Below, one piece after another: positions 56,078 to 64,000 of a DNA stretch of 64,000 nt. The notes beneath the pieces are model-generated. The model was given only the letters and a program-made list of their open reading frames with translations, searched no databases and was not told where the DNA came from. Source of the stretch: Cephalotus follicularis. Taxonomy: Eukaryota; Streptophyta; Magnoliopsida; Oxalidales; Cephalotaceae. Both the position numbers and the translations under genes were made by a program. The DNA lies in assembly GCA_001972305.1 (NCBI GenBank), contig BDDD01002659.1, forward strand, positions 62,001 to 126,000. Direction: 5' to 3'. Each line of letters starts with the position of its first letter. Position 1 is the first letter of the stretch.

Positions 56078-58533
56078 TCAATAATCTCTTGGGCAGGCAT
56101 AAACTCGTTCTTGAAGCATCTTCTGTTTCTTTTTAGCCAGATATGATATACAGAGGCAGCAAAAGCAAGTTTCCTCACCAGCGTTGGGAACTTGTGGCCT
56201 CTAGCATGATCAAGCATCCATTGCACTTCGTCACTCCATTGAGATATCAGCCTTAGGATATTACACATGGATAAAACAACCCCCCAGATATTGTGAGGAA
56301 GAAAAGTTGTTCCAAAGACTCTACCTCACCACAGTTGAAGACACAAGAGGCAGAGTTGATCACTCCCCAAGCTAGCAACTTGTCTCTGGTTCTATGAGCT
56401 CTCCTCATTGCCAACCACAAGCAGAACGCATGCTTCGGAATCCTAGCCGGGTGCCAAACCAACCTGTGCCAACCAACCTCTGCAGACCTAGCCCGGATGC
56501 TCTGCCAGGCGAGTTTAGTAGAGAAGGAGCAGCCTAAGGCAACCCAGAAAATGCAGTCCGAGGTAGAGGAGATGGGTATATCCTGTACTGTAAGCTGGAT
56601 ATCAACAAGGTCTGTAGAATTAGCCGGCCAATCCCACCTTCCCTCCTTAATCACCTCCTTGACAAGCGCCAACCTGCCCAAGAGTGAGTCATGGATAACC
56701 CTATGCCCATATAGTGTATGCACTGATTCCCCATGCATCCAAGGGTCGAACCAAAGGGAAAACTTATCTCCCCTCCCACATTTATATATAAGATGCTCCT
56801 TGGCTACTGGCCTAAGGAGGAGGATTTGTCTCCAAGACCAAGAATGTAAGCCATTAGTCGGCAAACTCCAAAAGTTGGACTGTTTTATGAGATAAACATG
56901 GCACCATCTGGCCCAGAGAGATTGGTTTATCACTATATCCCATATCTGTTTGAGAAATAAGGCTCCATTCCAGGTCTTAAAATCCTTGATTCCAAGCCCC
57001 CCTTCCGACATAGGCTTGCACACCTCAGTCCACTTGACCTTACCCCGGCCTTGCCCACACCAAAGGAACTTCCTAAGGATACGATCACACTCCTTTGCAA
57101 TAGACGAAGGAAGAAGGAAAGCACTACACCAGTAAACTTGCATGCTGACTAGGGTGGCCTTAACGAGCTGAAGTCGACCAGTAAAGGATAGCGATGTGCT
57201 AATCCAGCTACTAGCTCTAGCCGTGAGGCGCTCAACCAAGGGAGCGCAGTCAGTTCTTGAAAGTCTCTTTGTTATCAATGGCAGCCCAAGATAAGTCACA
57301 GGCAGAGTAACTTCCCTAAACTGGACCCTTTGTAGAATGGCAACCTTTGTTCTTGCATTAGTATTACAAAAGAAGATCATACTCTTGTGAGTGCTCACCG
57401 TTAGCCCTGACACTTTTTTTAAGCTTTCCAACCCATCCATAAGGCAACTCACTGACTCGAGATTGGTTGCAGAAAGAAGGAGGAGGTCATCAGCATAACA
57501 GAGGTGAGTGATGCTCAACTCTTGGCATTTGGAGTGGTATTTGAACATCCTGCCACTGACATCAGGATGTAGGAGCTGGGAAAGAAAATCCATTCCTAAA
57601 GCAAAGAGGTATGGGGAGAGGGGATCTCCTTGTCTTAACCCCCGTTTACCCGGGAAAAAACCATGTAAGGCTCCATTTATCACCACCGAAAACATCGGAT
57701 TGGTAAGACATTGCCGGATCCAAGTGACAAAATTCCTTGGACAACCAACCTTCTTCAACATTGACAGGACAAAATCCCAATCCATGGTATCATAAGCTTT
57801 ATGTATATCTACTTTGATTGCACATCTAGCAGCGCCTCTGTTAGAATGGTAGCCTTTGAGAATCTCTTGTGCTAAAAGGATATTATCCTTTATGTTCCTG
57901 CCCTTGATAAAAGCTGACTGAGTAGGATGAATAAGGTATTGGAGGACAAATTTCAGTCTATTAGCTAAAATTTTAGCAATGGTCTTGTAGAGGTAATTGC
58001 AGCAAGAGATAGGTCGAAAGTCTCCCATAGTCTCCGGATTTTTTACTTTAGGAATAAGAGCTAGAATTGTAGCATTAATACACTGTGGCATATAACCAGT
58101 AGCAAAGAAGTCTAGAATAGCATCAATGCACTCTTCTCCAACAAGGCTCCAAGCTGCCCTATAGAAACTCCCATTGTAACCATCTGGACCAGGGGCTTTG
58201 CTAGGGTTTAGAGACCACATGGCGTCTTTCACTTCCTGTCTAGAAACAGGGCTGCCCAGGGACCTCACTTGCTCCCCTGTGATCCGCTTGTCATACTCAG
58301 ATAGGTTGTAGGAGCCTACTTCTTGATTAAAGGACCCAATGATATTAGTAAAATAATTTACAGCCACTTGAGCAATACCCTCCTCACTCTCCACCCAAAT
58401 CCCAGTGTCATCTCTAATTCTCACAAAGTGGTTCTTCGACTGCCGTACCTTAACCATTCTATGGAAGTAAGCAGTGTTAGAGTCCGCTTCTTTCAACCAT
58501 TGAATTCTCGATTTTTGTTTGAAGAAAGCTTCC
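53624..58533 (-). repeat. 2.45-kb tandem duplication inside the LINE
   Basis: TCAATAATCTCTTGGGCAGG occurs at 53624 and again at 56078. From there the two units (53624-56077 and 56078-58533) align along their length until GAAGAAAGCTTCC. The third copy then continues into CTCCATTCTTGCTGCC, which is the intact LINE order. Confidence 0.9.
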
Positions 58534-58760
58534 TCCATTCTTGCTGCCTGCCCGACGTCTTTCCTTAGCTCTTTTTCTTTGGCTGCCACATTTGGATCAG
58601 AAATCCCACTCTTCAAAGCATGCTGAACCGAGTGAAGACAAGATCTTAGATCCTTAACTTTGGAATCCGGTCTAGTGCCAAGCCCTCGCAAATGCCCTAA
58701 GGCACTTGAGTTTTTTTGTGGATGACAACAAGAGGGGAACCAGAGAATGACATATCCCAA
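56253..58760 (-). pseudogene. LINE third copy, near-complete ORF2 reverse transcriptase region
   Basis: An 835-codon open frame carries the region between endonuclease and RT (SKVKDLRSCLHSVQHALK), the RT motifs IKVDIHKAYDTMDWDF and CYADDLLLL (YADD at 57486-57497), the thumb-like LGLPLITKRLSR, and the zf-RVT-like PKHAFCLWLAMRRAHRTR. Its 3' end goes out of frame relative to the second copy at EQLFF. Its start, MGYVILWF, is out of the family frame; the true frame is joined to the endonuclease by a shift near 58716. It is the longest open frame in the window but is not functional as it stands. Confidence 0.85.
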
Positions 58761-58849
58761 ACCTGCTTAACAATAGCCAGAAATCTGCCATCTTCAGTCC
58801 AGAAATTTAGGAACTTAAAGGGTCTCCCTCTGTAAGGCTGCCTATCTCT

Positions 58850-59552
58850 CATTTAAATAAAAATTGAAGAATGATCCGATATCCCAGGAGGGTAATACAT
58901 GGCGTATGAAACCCCAAACATTTTAAACCACAACCAATTGCCCAAAGCTCTATCAAGCTTCTTTGATATGGCTTCAGAACCCACTCTCATATTGCTCCAG
59001 GTGAAATGGAACCCCACAGCCCTCATATCCTCCAACTCAGCCTTAGTAATAACACTATTAAACTCATGCATTGCCTTTGTCACCCTTCTACTAGCATTAT
59101 GTTCATCACCATATCTAGTTACATTAAAGTCACCTAGCACTGCCCAAGGATTATTTCTAAACCAATCAGCACAATGGTTTAGGTCATCCCAAAGAGTTAG
59201 TATAGCCTTCCTATCACACATCCCATATACAAAAGAGACAAAAAAGTTTATATTGTTAACAAGAGTCACCTGTCCATGTATTGCCTGCTCATTTATATAA
59301 ACGGGGTCAAAATTCAGAAGGGAAGAGTCCCACATCACAACTATTCTTCCCGACATAGATACACTGCAGTTGGAAACAAAAGACCAGCTCTTATTGATAA
59401 TTCTAGATACAATGTCCAAGTTATGTACTCTAACCCTAGACTCCAAAATGCCAAGCAAGGAAATGTTATTGGAGCTAATGAAAGCCCTAATCTCACACTG
59501 CTTTGAGGGGTCATTCAAGCCCCTCACATTTCAAGCGGCAATTCTATTCATT
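58850..59552 (-). pseudogene. LINE ORF2 APE-type endonuclease
   Basis: On the minus strand ORF2 starts at ATG 59552 (MNRIAA), but codon 7, normally Trp in the IAAWNVRGLN motif, is a TGA stop (59534-59532). From 59527 the domain is readable: [43 protein letters not shown] and the closing SDHSSIFI. These match apurinic-type endonucleases that nick the target DNA. A further stop follows SDHSSIFI at about 58850. ORF1 and ORF2 overlap as ATGA. Confidence 0.8.
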
Positions 59553-60468
59553 TGGGTGAACGATTCACTGATACCCCTTGGCCCTCACGGCCTTTCTTCT
59601 TGTGCCCACTTGGGCCTCCAGGCAGTATGACTCTAGCAGATTCACCTAACTTTCCCCCACTGTCTCCAGTTCCATCCACCCCACTAGCAGCGTCACCAAC
59701 AGCTTCAAACGTGTTATGGACTAAGACGCCCGGAGGCTTCTTAACAGGCGTTATGGGAGCCTGCTTCAAAACTTCCTTCCCCGGACCTTGTTCTTCAACT
59801 AAAGGAGGCACTTACAAACTGTTGTGCTCTTGAACATGTTCCTGGTTGCTCCCTTTTCTTTTTACCGTAATCCAACCTTCTACATCATCCGGCTTTCTCT
59901 GTGCCAACACCACCGGTTTAGGCATCCATTCCCTCCTAGCTGCTCTTGGACAGGTCTTATTTGAATAATCAAAAACTTTGCATAGAGTACATGAGGCAGG
60001 CCGCCGTGGATACTCAACACCTATAGTTGTCGTGCTACCATCGTCAAGCTCAAGAATTATATTGTCCGGAAGGACTTCCGTAACAGGCACCACTATGTCA
60101 ACATTCTCCAAAGCCATACTCGAGACATCCTCTACTTCTTTGACCGCCGCACACACACGGGCTACAAAACCATCTGTCAAAGATGAGCTAGTCCTTTCGT
60201 TCTCACCAGACGAGCAAGACATCTGAGATCTATCCACCAAAAAAGCTTGCGTCTCTGGAACCATGGACACTTGGGACATTTCCCCTTCTTCAACGACAGG
60301 GGGAGGAAGGGTAGAGTTTCTTTCACAAGCATGTTGAGCTGCGCTTGAGTTAGAAACTCCAGCCTCCTTAGGGTTGTCACAAACAAGACCGACACTTGAG
60401 GGCGCCATCGAGGGAGTAGGAAGATCCGGGAGACGAAGGGAGCTACGCAGCGCTCGAACGGGTTTCAT
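59548..60468 (-). pseudogene. LINE ORF1, reduced
   Basis: The probable start is ATG at 60468 ([10 protein letters not shown]). The readable product has a low-complexity acidic middle. Then comes a short cysteine cluster [15 protein letters not shown] (about 59949-59993), as in the zinc knuckle of plant L1 ORF1 proteins, and a basic C-terminal part after a stop near 59812, with NTFEAVGD. The DUF4283 RNA-binding domain expected before the knuckle is not seen, so this copy is internally reduced. Confidence 0.6.
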
Positions 60469-60653
60469 GGAGACACGCCAAGAGAAAAGGAGAGAGCAGA
60501 AGGCTAAAGGAAGGTAGAAAAGAGGAGAGACGAAGGAAACGGAAAAAGGTAGGCTAGGCGAGGGCAAAGAGAGAAAGAGAAGAAGGCTAAGGTAGCAGAA
60601 AAGTTAGAGAGAAGGAAGAGCTTCTCTGTCTAACCCATGTTTTTTTTTTTTAA

Positions 60654-61309
60654 CAAATTCGCGCATCTTTAATGCGGACTATTACTGATTTTCTTGGATA
60701 CGCTAATCTTTCTAGGTGGAGCACTAAAGGGTCCATGGCTTGTCGTTCTTGTTATAAGCATACTCAATCTAAGTGGTTGAAGCATGGTAGAAAGTTTTGT
60801 TATGTGGGTCATCGTAACTTCTAGAGTCATAACCACAAATTTCGGCTAAATAGACAGTCCTTTGATAACACACAAGAATTCAATCCTAAGCCAAATCTAT
60901 TATCTGGGTCAGATGTTTTGAATGAGTTGCAGGGCACAATATTTACTTTTGGGAAAAAGAGCAAGAATTCACCTCTCCCATATGGTTGGAAGAAAAAGAG
61001 TATTTTCTTTCAGTTATCGTATTGAAAGGATAATTTGTTGCATCACAATCTTGATGTGATTCATATTGAGAAGAATGTGTGTGATATTATCATTGGGACG
61101 TTATTGAATCTTAAAGGTAAATCAAAGGATAGTCTAATGGCACGTCTTGATTTGCAGGAGATGGGCATAAGGCGTGAATTCCATCCAACTAATTGCGCAC
61201 CTAATAGAACATATTTACCATATGCATGTTACACCATGGTTGCTAATGAGAAAAACCAATTTTGCAAAGCCTTGAAGGGATTGGGCCCCATGCCTTCTAC
61301 TTTGTGGAG
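60654..61309 (+). pseudogene. CACTA TNP2-type transposase, part 2
   Basis: After the right target duplication the transposase resumes with MRTITDFLGYANLSRWSTKG, the zinc-like MACRSCYKHTQSKWLKHGRK, the NLLHHNLDVIHIEKNVCDII segment and ARLDLQEMGIRREFHP, all conserved in En/Spm TNP2 proteins. Stops lie near 60824 and 61026. It runs to the LTR-like insert at 61310. Confidence 0.8.
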
Positions 61310-62541
61310 ATTCTACTGACCGATTGATTGTTTGAGTCATGAGTGTTGCTGCGAGTCTAAGTCGGTAAAATGGATGCACGTTCCCATCCCTCCATTAGGC
61401 ACCACCACTTATTGCTTTGCTTAGACGTTGTATTGATACATCGATCGATTGCTTGAGTCGTGCGTGTTGTTGCGAGCCTAAGTCGGTACGATGGACGCAC
61501 GTTCCCATTTCTCCATTAGACACCACCACTTATTGACTTTACCCAATATTGTATTGACTCAATTGATTGATTGATTGTATTGTATGGATCATATAGAGCG
61601 ACCTAATGATTCGTGTCGGCATGTTAGGTCGTTGACTCTGCCCACCTATTCTGCCGATCGTTTCATTTATTGTTTTGTATTGACCCGCTGACGAGCGGTA
61701 CTGATTGATTGTCGATTGATGCTCCCTTGAGGCCGTGGCTCCCTCGGTTGTAGCTCATCGAGACCGTATTGACCCAGCTATAGGCTGAAAGATCTATGAG
61801 TCCCAGACCTGATCAATCTGGAAACCGTAGATAGATCTCCCACCCTTTTTTAAGGACTACCTTCCGTGGGATTGATCATCGCTAACCGATTGACATTGTT
61901 TTGACTCGGTCGCATACTCTATAGGATATTGATTGATTGATTGGGTGTTTCATACACCACCATTGAGTGTCTGCCATTGATTGATTGTTATAGATCCTAT
62001 CCGTATGCTCAGTTATGGGCCACTGTCATACGGATAGTATGATCGCCAATTGTACATGTATATTTGCCATGTCATGCATTGATATTGTACACTGCACATT
62101 GATATTGTATAGATTGTCATCGATATTGCACATTGTACATGCACACACCCATCCTTCGGGGTGGGGTTGTGTTGTACCTTTGTGTGCTGCATAGGTAGGG
62201 CAGCAGGTAGCAGCGGACAGAAAGATTGAAGACTCGACTCGATTGCATGACCGTTTGGGCATCGCAGAGCTGTTTGAGACATCGTAGCAAAAGGATTGAT
62301 TTGTTATGTATTGCATTGTAACACTGTATTGAAGGATTGATGATGTATTGTAAAAGACTGTATTGTAAAAGCTTTGCTTTGTACTGTATGGATGGATTTG
62401 TATTGTTTCTTCTGCAACCGATATGTATTGTAAAGTTTTAAGTTTTCCGTATTTTTTTTATATTGCTAGTCCCGACCATTGTATTGTGTATTAGATTGAG
62501 TGTAATGCTACGTGTCCGCCCTGCGGGCGCGGGGTATTACA
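61310..62541 (+). mobile_element. LTR-like insert, incomplete
   Basis: The insert ends GCGCGGGGTATTACA, a typical Ty3 LTR end. The 35-bp CACTA sequence from AAGGGATTGGGCCCCATGCC to GTGGAG is present on both sides (61275-61309 and 62542-62576), far longer than a normal 5-bp target duplication. The left end does not look like an LTR start. It contains two tandem units of about 122 bp (61320 and 61442). It is non-coding. Confidence 0.5.
61320..61535 (+). repeat. Two tandem units of about 122 bp
   Basis: Each contains TGAGTCRTGMGTGTTGYTGC-like sequence, CTAAGTCGGTA, GCACGTTCCCAT and CACCACCACTTATTG. They begin at about 61320 and 61442. Confidence 0.8.
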
Positions 62542-62957
62542 AAGGGATTGGGCCCCATGCCTTCTACTTTGTGGAGTAAGAAACCAACTCGTTTTACATG
62601 GCAACAGATGGCGTTTGATGTAAAGAAGCAAGTTGATGGATAGTCTAATGGCACGTCTTGATTTGCAGGAGATGGGCATAAGGCGTGAATTCCATCCAAC
62701 TAATTGCGCACCTAATAGAACATATTTACCATCTGCATGTTACACCATGGTTGCTAATGAGAAAAACCAATTTTGCAAAGCCTTGAAGGGATTGGGCCCC
62801 ATGCCTTCTACTTTGTGGAGTAAGAAACCAACTCGTTTTACATGGCAACAGATGGCGTTTGATGTAAAGAAGCAAGTTGATGAGAAGGTACAAATGATGA
62901 ATGAAGAAATGAAGGAATTAAAATCTCAAATGGCTATAGTTATCTCCATTCTTTAAA
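62542..62957 (+). pseudogene. CACTA transposase, part 3, joined to a coiled-coil-like tail
   Basis: The frame from 62633 reads ARLDLQEMGIRREFHP, then CYTMVANEKNQFCKALKGLG, then SKKPTRFTWQQMAFDVKKQV, then MMNEEMKELKSQM and a stop. The first half is TNP2. The second half looks like the helical C-terminal part of the CACTA second-gene (Transposase_24-like) proteins, so the two genes appear fused here by loss of the sequence between them. Confidence 0.55.
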
Positions 62958-63540
62958 CTCATGTCCTAGCATCAATCTTAATGACACGGTAGGTTCGCCA
63001 ATACAGGTAACTTTCATTTCAAAATATATTGAATATATATTATACTTACAACAATAACTTTTCTATTTACAATAATATCTTTTAGTCGTCTAGCACATCA
63101 GCTACTCCAATTGTTCCACTACAATCTCGTATGCACTCTTCTACATCAACAAATGAGCCTCATGATGAGGTAACTCCATATAAGTTGCAGGAGCATAGGG
63201 CTGATGAACATAATAGTTCTATTGGTGTCAGTCATGATAAGGTAACCATATTTTACATTTCAAAATAGTTAGATGTGTTGATTATGAGCAAAACTATATA
63301 TTTTTTATAATGGACTAATTGTTCTATATATATTTATTTATATTCCAGAATACTTAGATATTGAGATTATGGGTAAGTTTATAATTTTGTAGAATGGACT
63401 ACTTGTTTACTAAACAAGCATCAACGAAGAAGTGGCAAGAGGAGTAATTATTAACAAGGATCCGTTTTTAGCTGTGTTGGAGATCAAGAAATTGGACCTG
63501 CCTTTTATGAATATACGTGGAGATTGCATTGAAGCATGAC
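62958..63540 (+). pseudogene. Exon-like remains of the CACTA second gene
   Basis: Splice-like sites follow: AATACAG before GTAACT (63007), TCTTTTAG before TCGTCTAGC (63086/63087), and GATAAG before GTAACC. The segment after 63087 reads SSSTSATPIVPLQSRMHSST in one frame, a serine-rich linker. At about 63425-63535 GVIINKDPFLAVLEIKKLDL-like sequence can be read. The assignment rests on position and composition. Confidence 0.4.
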
Positions 63541-64000
63541 AAATTTTTAGTAAGACCCTACGAACATTATAAAAGTATTTGAGATGTTATCGGAACAACG
63601 ATTGCTTGGACATCAATTTTGATAAGTATACTAGTTTTGTTTAAACTTTTTTTAACAAACAAAATAAATTCTATATATCTTTTGTGTTGATATAAATGTT
63701 GGCTACTTGCACAAAAATAACTAATCGAGTTGCACTAGTTGTTCACCTTAAAAATTTTCTGCCTGCATAAAAAAAAAAGATTTAGCTAGGTCTTACAGGC
63801 CAAAAGATGCACTGTGCACCTTAGAAATGTTATGCAACCCTAAAAAAGGTTAAGAACCTCCTGACACTACAATTATAGGTTAGGTTAGAAGTTGTCAGCT
63901 GCAGTTCAGATCAGTGTTGTCATAGATCTTAATCCCTTTTGTTTGTTAAATGGGGTATTGATATTATGGCTTAGATAAATCAAATCCTTGTTGATGCTTA
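63541..64000. other. AT-rich sequence to the window end, nothing recognised
   Basis: No coding domain, inverted terminus or LTR edge is visible. It is probably the 3' non-coding part of the CACTA element. Confidence 0.4.

Larger units (their letters stand above)
48932..60653 (-). mobile_element. L1-type LINE inserted in the CACTA transposase, internally duplicated
   Basis: The LINE lies on the minus strand: its 3' poly(A) is the T-run at 48929-48940 and its 5' end is near 60640. It encodes ORF1 (59548 to about 60468) and ORF2 with endonuclease, reverse transcriptase and a zf-RVT-like tail. After insertion the locus was rearranged, so that the 3' tail is present three times and the reverse transcriptase region twice: 48932-49586 (tail), 53259-56077 (tail plus RT) and 56078-60653 (RT plus the 5' half). 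A 4.33-kb stretch of CACTA DNA (49587-53258) lies between the first two pieces. Confidence 0.85.
61128..62882 (+). repeat. Local duplication of a TNP2 segment around an insert
   Basis: GATAGTCTAATGGCACGTCT to TACTTTGTGGAG occurs at 61128-61309 and again at 62639-62820, and GTAAGAAACC to AGTTGATG occurs at about 62576-62638 and 62820-62882. The unit is thus tandemly duplicated, and the first unit holds the insert at 61310-62541. The copies differ by only one or two bases. Confidence 0.85.
44000..64000 (+). mobile_element. CACTA (En/Spm) DNA transposon, right end outside window
   Basis: The left terminus is CACTACAACAAAAG, matching the canonical CACTA inverted repeat. It is followed by subterminal AT-rich sequence with repeated TTTGCC/GGCAAA motifs (about 44030-44250). 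On the plus strand it encodes a decayed TNP2-type transposase: Transposase-associated domain at about 47780, TNP2 core at about 47960-48914, continuing at 60671-61309 and 62542-62957. The gene is interrupted by an L1-like LINE and by an LTR-like insert. No matching right terminus (CTTTTGTTGTAGTG) was found before 64000, so the element runs past the window or has lost its end. Confidence 0.8.

Noticed and set aside
56497-56895. 132-codon plus-strand frame, and similar plus-strand frames through 54008-59506
   Set aside because: They are antisense shadows of the LINE reverse transcriptase and endonuclease coding strand.
62013-62316. Two overlapping open frames of 89 and 96 codons on the minus strand
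   Set aside because: They fall in an LTR-like insert with short ATTGATTG and TACACATTG-type repeats and have no domain.

Overview
The window is plant nuclear DNA, most likely from a dicot with a repeat-rich genome. The evidence is an AT-rich background, GT-AG introns, nested Ty1/copia and Ty3/gypsy retroelements, a CACTA element with a TNP2-type transposase, a plant L1-type LINE, and two exons of a GABA transporter gene. No rRNA or tRNA gene, CRISPR array or organellar gene cluster was seen. Under 3 percent of the window looks like host coding sequence.

Layout. Positions 1-4430 hold a long LTR-like unit (copy A of a recurring family), itself carrying a solo LTR, followed by a relic copia gag. 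Positions 4431-7903 are the remains of a host gene on the minus strand: exon 2 (5695-5925) and exon 1 (7618-7741) of a GAT1-like amino acid/GABA transporter, with MITE-like elements in its introns. From 7904 to about 37113 lies one copia element that landed about 160 bp upstream of the transporter start codon and then took further insertions. They can be ordered by 5-bp target site duplications (TSDs): copia, then a solo LTR (15971-36773, TSD ATTAT), then LTR copy C (18126-36424, TSD GTCCC), then a Tekay-like chromovirus (18558-33939, TSD GATCT), then a head-to-tail LTR pair D/E (19524-25212, TSD TGCTG). A separate solo LTR, copy B (10060-14139, TSD ATAGT), sits in the copia coding region and carries a smaller copia relic.

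Positions 37114-44000 contain one intact-looking single-exon host gene on the minus strand (37873-38940, 355 residues, unknown function, glycine-rich membrane segments). Around it are a cluster of foldback MITEs, one split by a solo LTR, and decayed LTR pieces. From 44000 to the window end runs a CACTA transposon (terminus CACTACAACAAAAG). It has a spliced leader and a decayed TNP2 gene interrupted by an L1-like LINE on the minus strand. The CACTA/LINE junction was later rearranged into two overlapping tandem duplications of about 4.3 and 2.45 kb.

The most unusual signal is the LTR family A-E. Five copies keep a 62-bp block of invariant length bounded by an AG acceptor-like and a GTGAGT-like donor context, and a second block of 55 bp in four copies. 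This suggests a spliced leader inside a roughly 2.8-kb LTR. The other points to check are the D/E tandem LTR pair, the CACTA-LINE mosaic, and the 355-residue orphan protein.
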